A DNA stretch of 64,000 nucleotides from Kappaphycus alvarezii (taxonomy: Eukaryota > Rhodophyta > Florideophyceae > Gigartinales > Solieriaceae). The DNA lies in assembly GCA_002205965.3 (NCBI GenBank), contig NADL03000006.1:930001-994000 (forward strand), given 5' to 3'. The notes beneath the pieces are model-generated. The model had not been told where the DNA came from. It searched no databases and worked only from the letters and a program-made list of their open reading frames with translations. The translations under genes and the position numbers were made by a program. Below, one piece after another: positions 13,135-24,327 of this stretch (positions are counted from its first letter, which is position 1; each line of letters opens with the position of its first letter).

Positions 13135-13367
13135 TGGATATGAGCGAGTATGAATCAGATATCGAGGATGCTGGGCTCGAATCGGATGACGAGAGGGTGG
13201 AGCGTGCTTCCCGCCGCCCTCTGCTCGGTTTGGACGCGCGGGTGATGGAGGGAGCTGGGTGGCCGGCACGCACAAGCGCGAAGGGTGTAGCCGATGTCCT
13301 TGCTAGATGTTCGGTGCGTGGAGTGAAGTGTTGGGAGATGATTTTAACGTCCCAATCAGATGCCTAG
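13135..13367 (+). CDS. Possible small acidic protein, unrecognised
   Basis: From the ATG at 13135 the frame reads MDMSEYESDIEDAGLESDDE and then a basic stretch, to a stop at 13365-13367 (about 76 residues). The acidic start differs from the G/T-driven composition just upstream, which is the only reason to list it. The frame is open further upstream to 13002 but there becomes Trp/Gly-rich. No family is recognised; it may be chance. Confidence 0.15.
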
Positions 13368-14880
13368 TGAAATGTATTCATCGATGTTGCATCGTCCGTC
13401 GATGAAACTGCAATGACTTTGATCATTCCCCAACCACACGAGTTGCGCAACAACCGACGATCCACCGCAACACAATCGCGCGCTCTTGACGCCAAAGTTG
13501 GCAACGCTGGCGACGCGATACGTACATCATGAGAACTTCCTCTCCATCGCACGCACTAGTACCATTCCAGTCCATCCCCAACGCGCTCGCTTCACCTCGA
13601 CAACCGCTCATCCCATCTGCCCTCACCCCCATCCCCGCGCCAGTCTCAGCATGCCGCCTGCACGCAACGCCTACCCCCAGCACCTGTTGCAAAAAGTGCT
13701 GCCATAACATCATGTCATCAAACGACCGCAACTGCACACACACCGCCTCTCCACCATGCAAGCGATGCACAACGAGCCCAAAAGTGCCCGGCAGCGTAGC
13801 GTCAAACTACAGGGGAGCAGCATCAAGCATGCCGCGCATTTGACCTCTTCAATATACGTGCCCGCTGCATCGGCGGCGCAGTGCGCCAACGCGCGGCATC
13901 TCCGCAATCCATCTCATGCACGGCATCTGACGCTTGTACAGCACCTGCTTGTTCACGGCAAACGGTGCCGACGGTGATGATGACACGAGAAAAGTCGGAC
14001 ATGATGCGCTCTTGCGTAACAGGCGCATGTTGTGTGCTCTTCCGCCCATGGTTGGCATTGTCATTTACGCTGCGTGAACGCAAAAGCACCCGCATGCATG
14101 CTGCATGGGTGTGGAGGTTGGGGGCGGGTTACGGGTTGGCGCAACGGCAGCAGTGTTGCGAACTAGTGTGGGTGGTTCTTTTGAGCATGAGTGTGCAACG
14201 TTCTGCGATTCGACATCGACTGTAAATTGACGTCGCGTCGATGCGTTTCTGGTTGGCCACACAACCTTCTTTTCAGCATCCGGGGCTGCGATGTAGAACA
14301 GCGATGATGGCGGTAATGGCAACGATGATGCGTGTGGGTGGGGGCGCGGTTCATATGGAAAGAAGGCGCTTGGGTGGTTTGTGTCAGGGTTTTGGATGCG
14401 CGCGGCGTTTTCCGCGGGGACAAGGGTGGACGGCGTAGGTGAATAGTGGGTGTAGATGGCGTGGGATGTTGATGGCGTATGGCGTGCTGCCTTGTGTTTT
14501 GACTTCGCGTGTATGGTGGTGCTGCACCTGTAGGTTGGCAAGTGAACATGGGGTGCGAGGTGAGCTGGAACTTCATGTTTGGCGTGTTGTTTTTGGGGGT
14601 GGTTGCGGCGATGGGGTCAAATTGCACCCGCAAAGCCCACAACGCTTAGCGAAGGTTGCGTCAACAACAAGGCCATGACCGATTTGCATGCAGTACTCTT
14701 ATTACCCAGAAACTTCACAACGTCCTTGTAAGCAATCCCGTCAATCCCGTCAACCCCTGACACTGACCGTGGGCGGTGGAGGGCCAGCTTGGACGTCAGG
14801 GAGGTAGAAACCAAAATATCCACTCCTCGGCCACCCATGATGGCGGGGTTGACTGGTTGAAAGGTGCCCGTCTTCTAAAT

Positions 14881-14950
14881 CCACCCTCCTCACCGCTCTT
14901 CCGCCCCACCTTGCCGCCCAAGGTGGGCGGAAGAGCGGTGAGGAGGGTGG
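14881..14950. repeat. Near-perfect inverted repeat, 32-33-bp arms, 5-bp loop
   Basis: The left arm 14881-14913 and right arm 14919-14950 are reverse complements except for one extra C in the left arm. The loop is CCGCC. The arms are C/T-rich on one side and G/A-rich on the other (CCACCCTCCTCACC against GGTGAGGAGGGTGG). Confidence 0.9.
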
Positions 14951-15210
14951 ATGAGGGCAGCGTTGCGTGTAGTGTTGCCAGTGAGGCAGGGTCGGTTGGG
15001 TGGAGTAATTGCGGGACAGCAGTTGACGCCGTGGGAACTTGGCGCGAGCCTGGCGTGTGGCACGTGTGTGGGCTTGGAATGCAGTGCCTTGGCTAGAGGC
15101 ACGTGCCGCGCCTCGGCGGGGGGGTGGGGTCAGGAACCGTGTCCGACCGCACGGGCGCGGGTGCGGTTGCGGGGTGGACCGGCGGGGTGCGAGGCGGTTG
15201 GTTGCTGTTG

Positions 15211-15265
15211 GGACGCCTTCCTCTCACCTTCCAGGAACTTCCTGGAAGGTGAGAGGAAGGCGTCC
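15211..15265. repeat. Perfect inverted repeat, 27-bp arms, 1-bp loop
   Basis: The left arm 15211-15237 begins GGACGCCTTCC and the right arm 15239-15265 ends GGAAGGCGTCC. They pair over all 27 positions around the single C at 15238. It lies about 260 bp after the previous hairpin, with different arm sequence. Confidence 0.9.
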
Positions 15266-17727
15266 AAATGCTTGGCAGTTGAGCAACCCAGCTGTGCGGC
15301 GCAGAGCGGAAGTGCGTGCGCTGGCATGGCACGACTTTCGCTGTATGCTGGGGTGGCAGCAGACGCGGCTGCATCGGTATGGAGATCGGCGGAGGCATCG
15401 GCCGGCGAGCGGATGGATACGTGGAGGCGGGGAATTCGTGGACGCCCGATTTCGAACGTCGAATTCAAGGGCCGAAATGTGGGAGGGCGCAACGACTCGT
15501 GCTGCGCTGGCGGCTCAGAGACGCACGGGCTGAGCCTGTTGGTAGTACATAAAGTCCATGGTCCGCGATGGCGACGATCGGTTTCGAGCGCTCAGGCATA
15601 CGGCTAGGAGGCGGGCGCTGGGACAAAACCGGCGCAACTGTGGCCGCGATGCGAAGAGCTCAGTAGCAGGGGGTCGGTACCACGAGCGGGATCGGCGACG
15701 ATGGCTAGCGCCTACTTGAACATAAAGCGCAGCGCCGGGGATGAGGCGTGATGTGGGGCAAGTCGGGGGAAAGGGTGGGTTTTCGGTGCATCCTGTCTCT
15801 CTCTGGGCCACCGAATCCGTTTGTCTCTGAAAAACCCACTTTCCACGGGATGTATCAACAGCAAAGTCAAAAGTGCACTCAGTTTTCAGAGCATCCCAAA
15901 CTTCCACACACCAATCAGCTCTGTGACACATTCGCAACGACAGACTCTTCTCAATCCCTCACACACAATTGAAAGCCCAATCAAACAAAAGACATGCCAA
16001 CCACCAAATCTCACGCCGATCAACTGAGCGCCGCCGCACCAAGTAGCTGGTCAATTCCAGTGAAGATCCCACATTGAAAGCAGGACCCTCTCTTCCGCAT
16101 ATACGCTGCAACTCACCGAATCTTCAACTACTCTCCGTTACAACTCTCCGCCCCAACTTCCCTCCCGTTACGAACACACCGCACGCCACTGCTTTGAAAC
16201 ATACTGCAGCCTTTTACAACGTGCGATTCTACTGCCATCCATTCCTCCACCGCCAGCAAATTCCTGCGTCGCCTGCGAGGCCCCATTTCCGTCCACATCC
16301 CTGACGCCAGTCAGCAACATTCGGTTTCCTTCACGTGACTGCCACTTTTCCACGCCAGCATTTTCCTCGTCGTAGATTTCTCACCGGGTGCACACTTTCC
16401 TTATACCTGGTAAACTATTCTTGTTCGGAAACCTAAAAATAAACTGTGTGGGTCTCTCGGGAATGTTGTAGGAGGCTTCCATCAACCGACCTCAGTTTCA
16501 ATCTCAGCCTCGCCTCGTTCGGATACAACCTGGGTACCTCCCCATGCCGCTACCGTGTCAGGGCTGGCTAACGGATGTCCGCATGTTTGGATAATCTGCG
16601 ACGTGATATGATACATACTTTCGCCGCGACCGCAACTTTGCGGTGTGCGTACCAAAGATATTTCTCGAGCACTGTATACACCCCTCCCAAGGGGAATATG
16701 AATGTTGTAAAAAGCAACATGATTATGCTCAACGCTTGCGCACCAGAATCCACCAGTTTCTCATAAGATTCGCAATGGTCGTGTACAGACCCCGTTGAGT
16801 TCGCCCAGATATGATGCTGTAAGACCTGCGCTCACTCGCATGCCGCACACACGAGTTACGCCGCTCAAGTTCAGCCTCGTTTACGAAACAAGCTGCCCTC
16901 GATAACTGTCTACCAAAATTTGTATTGTGAGGATGAAAGACGTTCCATGGTTGCGGCATATTTCAATACGGGCAACGTCTGACTTGCGACTTTGAGCAGG
17001 TGAACCTCAGTCTTAAATTTGAGCCGAATCCTGAGTATGCTACTCTCGTACAGACACCGCGATTACGCGATAGCTACAAAGACGCCTCTGAGATCCCGAG
17101 TAAAACGAAAGGACGACATACTGCCAGCTCGGAAACAACCATTTTTGTAGAGGTCTGTCTAGGGTTTTCACAAAGATTTCAAATGCCTTTCGTTCAACTA
17201 CAACTCAACGCGTTGAACATAAGCGAGAAACGATTCATAAGTTTGTTTCTTACCTGGACTACCTCGGTATAGCACACCTGAAACATCTTCGAAAGTGCGG
17301 CATTCTTTCTCACACAACTTTTGCACACGACATGGCGTGTGACGGCGGGGACAAGCCAGCCTCAGCTCCAAAGTAGAGCGAAAACCTGGGTGTTGCGCGC
17401 TTGCCCAGCCCACACACTGATACCATGATAACCTAATGTCTCTTGTAAAATGAATGACAACCAAAGCACGACCTAGTCCGGGGCCTGTCCAGCCTATGTG
17501 ATGACACTACTGGGAAAGTGAATAACAACAAAAGCACGACTTAGTGATAAGACAGAATGTCAGCCGTGCGTATCATTTAGGGGTTCTGGTAAGATTTTCG
17601 CGACTACATCAAATGCCACCCGCAAAACTACAACTAATTCGTTAAGCTACTTTCAACGAAAAACGCCTCCCCATGGACAACACAAATGAAAAACACAAAC
17701 ACAAATCATAGCAACGTCAACGCCGCT

Positions 17728-19044
17728 CTACTCCGGTACGTGAGGATACGCATTCTGTACAACCCCCAATAAGCTGCCTCCTAGGTATTCCACTTGAGTG
17801 CGCGTGTACTCGCATGGTGGGATGAAAATGAAGCGTAGTTGCCCGTCAAGGCCAAACCTGCCCTCGTCCTCTTATTCAAATACTCAATGAAATCCATAAA
17901 TCCACTCCTGTCACTTTCCGCCTCGGGCTCAAAGTAGAGGACTGACGATTCGGGACGCACAAACGTCTGAAGATGCAAGATGTTGAACCGTCTTTCCACT
18001 ACCAGGATATTCGGAATCCCATCTAATGGAGCCCCAGAAATATGATGGGCGACCAAGTTGCAAATGAAACGCCCAGTCTTCTGGAGTCGGCAATTCCACT
18101 GCAAACTTCGGTTCACTTTCGGGAAAATCTGACGCCAGCGGTGGGGTCCATTCACATCCACATTCTTATCAATAAGTTTCCACAAATCCCTATCGGTATC
18201 CAAAGACCTCCACTTCTTCAAACACAACTCCTTCCACAGCGGTTCCTCCGAAGCAAACTCATTCCATCGGCGACAAACCTCCCTCGCGCGCGCCAAGTTG
18301 TGTCCATCCAGAAAGCAAAGATATGTTTGGCCAAATCATCCGGAATGGTCCTGAAAAACTGATTCGGCTTCTTCCGAAGCGCCGCGACATCAGCCTTGTG
18401 GTACTTGGAAGCCGTCTGGATAGCTTCCTCCGCGCCAGAGAGTTTTGGAATGAGCATAGTCCTCAAGTAATCCCTGACAAAGCTCGCCGACCCTCTGCAA
18501 CTTGGGTTTACTGGCGACATAATCCATCAACTGCCTCAACTGGTGCATCAGGGCAGGGACCGAGTCCGGGGCAAGGACATCCGGGTCATCCATGTCCTTG
18601 CAACTTGAACTGCCAGCATCCGAGTCCGCACTGGACCTCATACGCTTGTAAGCAGCGCCCGGACTACTCGGAGAGTCCAAAGTAACGTCAAACAGCCTTT
18701 GAGCGGTAGACATGTGATCATCCTGAGACGGATGAGTGGATCGAATGACAAGCGGGTGAGGGCGCTGGCTCATCTTCATGTCCTCAGGATCGGAGTGAGC
18801 AGTGCGCCGTTTGATTCGGGGCGTTTGTCCAGGTCCATCATAAGTGAAGCGGTACGTTTCCTCGAGCGAGTATCCGGGCGTTCTCTGTGGTTGGACGTTT
18901 GTTGACGAGCAAGATGACTCTCCGATGACACACAATGAAGGTCAACCGAAGGGGTAGAGCGGTTGGGCAGTGTGTGTTGCACTAGGGCGGAGATGGGGAC
19001 TTGGGTAGAGGGTTGGGAGGAAACGTCCAAACGAGGTGGAACAT
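17728..19044 (-). CDS. F-box protein with C-terminal SPOC domain
   Basis: The N-terminal part (about 18440-19044) is polar and probably disordered. An F-box follows at about 18215-18350, reading IPDDLAKHIFAF, then LARAREVCRRWNEF and EEPLWKELCLKKW, a close fit to the family that binds SKP1 in SCF ubiquitin ligases. After a linker containing WRQIFPKVNRSLQW comes a SPOC domain at about 17735-18130: GRFICNLVAHHISG, IPNILVVERRFNI, SVLYFEPEAESD, FIEYLNKRTRAGL, then FIFIPPCEYT and a final LLGVV, ending at a TAG (17728-17730). SPOC domains of SHARP, PHF3 and DIDO bind phosphoserine peptides, including the RNA polymerase II tail. A role as a substrate adaptor for a phosphorylated nuclear target is inference. 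Single-base indels lie inside the F-box, before the last SPOC strand and near 18440. The start is unsure; the ATG at 19044 is the best upstream candidate. F-box and SPOC calls are strong individually. Confidence 0.75.
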
Positions 19045-20383
19045 AGTGCGGCCGGTGAGCGATCGACTGTGGGCTCTACAGCAGTAGGGATCAAAGGGTT
19101 GGGAGTGCGTGAAGAAGTTGTTATGGTGGTGGTGGTGTTGTGACGATGGGTAGGAGACGGTCGGTGGAGGTGGATGGAACCGGTTCCGACGATGAGCGAG
19201 GGTTGTGATTGTCAACGAGGTCTAGTGCAGGTGTTGTGGTGGATGCGAGGGGTTTTGGTGGTTGGGTGTGTGTGTGTCCTTGTTGATAAGACTGGAGGAG
19301 GGTTCGCCGTTAGAGTGAGTGGGATTGGTGGCCAACGTCATCAGTACATGACAACAACCTCGGGGGGCGACGAGAAAAGTCACGAATAACAACAAGTGTG
19401 ATGTAGGCTTGCCCGGCGCGAGAATGAAATTCAAAGCAAGGTTTGTTCCAAAAAAGGAAGTTGGTGCGATACCGCTGTGCGCTTGCCGGGCGTTGGGGAC
19501 CAGTGTTGATTTTTGTCTTTGTACACCCAAAAAAAAAAGTCTGGGTCTATTTTGGCTGTTTTTTGGCGGTTATTTTCTGGATATTTTTTCGTGTTTTTCA
19601 AAGTGGGTCTTCTGGTCAGTAAGCCACAACCGACTTTTGATGGCGTGGAGCAGTATGGCTTGATGGTCGAAAAGTGACTGCTTGAAATTAGCTTGCAGCG
19701 CGCGACAGAATAAGCGCTGACTCTAATCAAGATATACGAGTGAATCTGGGTGGTTCGACGTGGAGGGGCGCCAAGTTGAGACAAAATGTAACAATGGCCA
19801 AGCAAACGCGAATAACCAACACGCAAGAGTTGACAAGAATACGACGCACGAGTGTGTCGAGTGTGTTGCGTGGAAAAGGTTGCCCGGGTGCGACGAGGTG
19901 TTGCGAGGATAAAGGATCTCGAAACGACAATGTGGTGCAGGCACTCTACACGGGAGGAGGCAAGGGCTCGAGGAAAAGAGAGTGGATGAGAGTTGACGGG
20001 CAGTGACGCACCGGAACGAATATGGGTCGTGCGAGGGAGTGGGGTGCGGCGGGGAGGAGGCAAAGGTTGGGCGAGGACGGAGGGATGATAAAGCGAAGGA
20101 AAGGGGGGGCAAGCGGTCGGGAGGGAAGCGGTGATGTTGTAGGGAGAGATTCGAGTCTTGAAAGGAATGTATATCGGGGAGGCGGAGAGAAATGGAATTC
20201 GAGCAAAGGAGCGAGGAGAGGGGAGGGAGTGGCAAGGTGATGTGAAAGAGTTAAGCGGCACGGAAGCGAATTCAAACGAAACCAAGGGTAGGTTTGCGAA
20301 ACGAAAAGAGCTGTAGTGGCGGAGGGTTCGGGGGGCATGCAATCGGCTAAACGTCTCCCAGCTATGTAAGTAATTTAGCCACG

Positions 20384-20476
20384 GTACAGTAGCACACTAG
20401 TGTACATACTGTACACTACTTTTGCGCTGTGTGTACTGTACAGCGTGTAGCTGTGGCTGTTGATGTACTGTACAGT
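20384..20476. repeat. Cluster of GTAC-palindrome motifs
   Basis: GGTACAGTAG, TGTACATACTGTACACTA, GTGTACTGTACAGC and ATGTACTGTACAGTAG lie within about 90 bases. Confidence 0.6.
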
Positions 20477-21843
20477 AGATTTGTGAAGACATTGTCCATT
20501 TCGGCCGCAGCCTTACCGCCGTAATATTCGCTATTCGCTACTTTACTGTAATATGCCCCTCTGTGTGTACACCACTAGCTAGTGTACCCACAAACTGGCT
20601 ACGGACGCCGCACTCGTCCTCCCGCCAAGTGTGAAATCTGTCTCAATTTTTTTTCTTCCATTTCAATATTACACTGAAAATAAGAAAATTATTCTAGTTG
20701 CCGCGTGGAGCTTGCCGTTGGGCCAGCCTATTTCGTTTTCGTGGAACCATATCCTTAGGGGTTGTCTTTCTAGTCCTTTCCTGCTCACAATTTGAACGGT
20801 TGTTTAACAGAGAAAAGCCCCTATTTTTAACTGAAAAAATGTATTTCGCACCAAAGTAACAGTTCACAATACACCATTGCAATTTGAGTTTTTGGCATGA
20901 AATGTAACAGGGGCCTCCCATGTACCCAAGATTTTTTTTGTTTTTTTTGTTCTTACCGCCGCCACTTTGACCACTCCCCTCCTCGCAACACTGTACACTA
21001 CAGTACTGTACATCCTCGTGTCATATTGAATAATTCATTCTTCAGTTTCCCTCGTATCCCCTTTCCCCTCTACCATCCGCCACTCGCTGGCTCTTGCATG
21101 CCACACTGCTTTTCTATAATCTACGCAGTAGAAATTAGTTATGAACCAATCATGTCCCGCGTAGCCCAGTATTCATTTCGATTTTTAAAATATGTAGCAA
21201 CGGTTACTAACAAATTTTCGTCCACTGTAAGATCCTTCCAGCAAATTTGTAACGCTCCATTTCCCGCCATTTGTCGGTTAGCTTACGATTGTATATTTTT
21301 AGTTGTTTAATTGAGCCTGAGATCCTTGCTGGCAACACTTGGAAGTGCATGTAACCCAAATTTCAATAAAGATTATCCTATCCACGTGCACTGCGGCGCA
21401 CTGCAGCGCACTGCACTGTACTGCCTTGGATACGGAAAATCAAGATATTGTCTTCAATTATGTACTGTCGCCTATTATACAGTAGCGTACAATCAGGACA
21501 AGTGCGCCAATGGTTGACACGAAAGCTGTTTTCATTGACACACAGTCCACATCCAGCCGTTCATTTTTAGGATCCTGCCGAGATTCTAGACACCTGGCCT
21601 TTTTTTCCATTTCCACCAATACGCCATGCCCCGCTAGTTTTGGTGACAGTTGACGTTTCAAAAAACTGCCATGACGTTTGGCCCCGCTCAATATCGCCAG
21701 CTTGTAATGGTCAACAGCGACAGCGGATTGGAGGTCTGATGTTTCAGTCGCATTAAAAAAAACTAGATTCGACCACAGTTTCATTGGCACATCCTTACAA
21801 ATTTACGCAAACATTCTGATGCACTGCCAAGTGACAGTCTAGA

Positions 21844-21876
21844 ATACTGTACTGTACTGTACTTTACTGTACTGCA
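21844..21876. repeat. ACTGT tandem array
   Basis: ATACTGTACTGTACTGTACT is followed by TTACTGTACTG. It is the same unit as the arrays at 5982 and 61320, read on the other strand. Confidence 0.6.
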
Positions 21877-23090
21877 CATATGATACGCGAGGAAAGCGAC
21901 GAGTGCAACTGGTCACCGATCAACCGAAAAGCTGTCCACATTGTTGTCTCGCTTCCCGCAACAGGAGCCTCACGGCAATCTGGCGCTTGCTGCGGGAAAC
22001 ACCATCAAGCGTGAAACGCTTCCCGTTAGAACGTCTGCACCCGACCTACCTCGTCCACATATCCACCCCCCCATCTCACACACCCAAGCCCTCAAGTCAC
22101 GCCCGCTTCACCTTTACACATATCCTCCACCTTTCCACTTCCGTAACCTTTGCACCGATCATAACATTCTACCTATAGCTCTACACTGTAGACGTTGAGC
22201 TGCGTCGAAGGTTACCAATCGGAACATCGGGTGTAGATTTCGCGCTTGCTTCCCCGTCACAACTCCGCCGTGAACAATACTTTCGAGAAACTTTCGCCGC
22301 ACCGATCCAAAGTCGCACCCGAAACTCACACACCCCACATCCATACTGTACTTTCTGTAAACCGCGCCCTCCGATCCAATCGTTACGCCATGCAAACCAC
22401 CGCCATACATCACAACCCCGTCGTCAATAATCCACGACCGTGCACTCACATGCGCCACCATTCACACGCAGCTTGTTCCCCAACACACAGCCCCAGTCAA
22501 AGTGGATCCATGACTACACCCGTCTAAAACAACCGCCACAGCACTCCCACATCCGCCCCATCCCCCCTGTCCTACAGTATCACATCCCCTGCTAGTCTAC
22601 CTCATCCCTCTCAGTTCGCCCCGTCGCCAACATGTGTCCCAGCAGAAACCTCCCTCGTATCGTGTTGTAACACCCTGGAGTCCGTGCTGTCTCTAATAAC
22701 GTCCATATGTTTATGCCGCGTCTTGGGTATGCCATCACGGCATGCATGACGGTTGCAAGCGGCCTACATGTACTCGGTGTGGATTTTGGTGCGAGTGGTA
22801 GACGCGGGATGACGGCACTTGATTGAAACCGACGCGGTTGGTACAGGGTGGGGCTATGTTGCCGTGTACGACGTGTAATAGGTGGCGAGGTGTCAATCAG
22901 TCATCATGAGGGGGACTGTAAGGTAGTGTAAGAAGTCATGGGAAAGGGCAACCCTTTTGTTTATCATGATTCACGCATGGCGACTTTATGATCCGTCCCG
23001 TCGCTACTAGCACAGCCGGTGTAGCGTCAGTTGTTCATCGTTTCCCTCAAGGCGCATAGGCTTTACCGATCCGGTGCAAGCAATTCCAAA

Positions 23091-23625
23091 ATGCATGCCA
23101 TCGGCCCGCGTCAATGTGTTTTTCACACATCATGACTATGGTGTTTACGCTTGTGGCTGTGGGGTCGACCTATTCGTATCTGCAGTTGCGGTCGTCGAAA
23201 CCAAGCGTCGATCTGCGTATATCCGAGTTGTCATTTTTGAGGGAGTTGAAAAAGGAACGGTGTGATCAGGCGTACGTCAAATTTGATTTGGAGGCGGATT
23301 TCGCACGAATGTGGACTTGGAATGTCAATCACATGTATGTGTATGTTGTGGCGGAATATGAAAGTGAGACACATCGGCGGAATGAGGTTGTGATTTGGGA
23401 TGCGATTCTTTCGGGCAAGGCGCAGGGGTTGTTGAAGAGAAGGGGCAGTATAATAAGTATTCTTTGAAGGATCATGGATATGGTTTGAGGGGGCAGCAAG
23501 TGGTCGTTCGAATGAAGTACAACATCCTGCCGTATATGGGACCTTTGTTTTATGGAGAGGAGGGCGTCACCGCGTTTGAGATACCGCACAATTATACAAG
23601 TCGCGCAGTTGTTTACGAGCGGTAA
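23091..23625 (+). CDS. SPC3: Signal peptidase complex subunit 3 (SPC3 / SPCS3, SPC22/23 family)
   Basis: SPC3 is the essential type II membrane subunit of the ER signal peptidase complex, which removes signal peptides from secretory proteins. Visible features are a single N-terminal membrane segment (MTMVFTLVAVGSTYSYLQL, about residues 15-33) and a luminal domain with VKFDLEADFARMWTWN, NHMYVYVVAEYE and EVVIWDAI. Then comes KYSLKDHGYGLRGQQVVVRM and a C-terminal block reaching the stop at 23623-23625. The length, about 178 residues, matches the family (about 180). The ATG at 23091 gives the MHA start typical of SPC3; an ATG at 23095 in the next frame is the alternative. The frame changes twice, just before the membrane segment and near 23440, each explicable by one base. 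THO1 lies about 700 bp downstream on the same strand. Confidence 0.85.
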
Positions 23626-24327
23626 TGGAAATGCCGATGCCGGTAATTTGCAAGTGGGACAAGTGGTGAAACATGTCGGTGGACTGGGTGTGGGACCTTT
23701 TCTTTTGTGGAGGCGCTCTGGTTTGTGGATGGTGGCAACACTGCTGCATTACCAGACGGCGGGCTTCGGCACTGAGCGCCTCGCGAAGCAAAGGCGGGAG
23801 TGTGGGGGAGGGAAAGGCGTGCGGAGACGACCGTCAATTGTCAGTTTATCGGACGAAGGGCGGGGCATAGATGATATTGTATCGTTGGTCCTCTGTGGAA
23901 GCCGCCAAGATGGGCGATTGCCACAAGGATTGTTGACAATTGACATGAAATGTTCATCACATGTCATTTGTACAGTAAAATACAAAACTTTAGAGGAACA
24001 CCTCGGCTACTGTATTTAAAAAGTGCAGCGTCAACACCTGTGATTGGGCAGAAATGCAGTTTTTAGAGTCGATGACTGTAATACTATACTGTACCGTAAT
24101 TTTAGAGTTTACAGTAAAAGAAGACAGGAAGATGCTGTAAATAAAGTTGTAAGGTACCCTGGTATCCGAAAAAACACCCAACTGCATACCGTACGTACCG
24201 TACTGTACAGCATTTGAACCCTTCGCAATCCGCTCGCAGCGAAAAGTCAACGTGCATCCCTTATTCGGGTCAGTCCGCTGTCGCCGCCTCCACGCCCTCT
24301 TCCTTCACGCCCTCTTCCGCGTTCCAA
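23626..24327. other. Intergenic tract between SPC3 and THO1
   Basis: No gene. It contains GTAC-palindrome motifs near 24077-24096 and 24186-24211 (TACCGTACTGTACAG), about 120 bp before the THO1 start. Confidence 0.45.

Larger units (their letters stand above)
13368..17727. other. Long tract without a recognised gene
   Basis: GC-rich up to about 15700 with alternating A/C-rich and G/T-rich stretches (14240-14640 is again G/T-rich on plus), then of ordinary composition. Open frames on both strands are short, low in complexity and lack motifs. Two striking hairpins at 14881-14950 and 15211-15265 are listed separately. Confidence 0.4.
19045..23090. other. Intergenic tract between the F-box/SPOC gene and SPC3
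   Basis: No gene recognised. 19431-20342 on minus is open for 303 codons, but its translation is a Ser/Pro/Arg/Thr mix driven by a C/T-rich strand. Several copies of the GTAC-palindrome motif occur (20384-20476, 20993-21012, 21400-21490, 21844-21876). The start of the F-box/SPOC gene probably takes its promoter from the first few hundred bases. Confidence 0.45.

Noticed and set aside
13423-15607. Numerous open frames of 70-220 codons on both strands
   Set aside because: GC-rich, skewed sequence keeps several frames open together; none shows conserved domains.
19431-20342. 303-codon open frame on the minus strand
   Set aside because: Ser/Pro/Arg/Thr-rich translation produced by a C/T-rich strand, with other frames also open; no motif.
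22159-22461. 100-codon minus-strand frame with Gly-rich strands
   Set aside because: No family recognised, and overlapping plus-strand frames are equally open.
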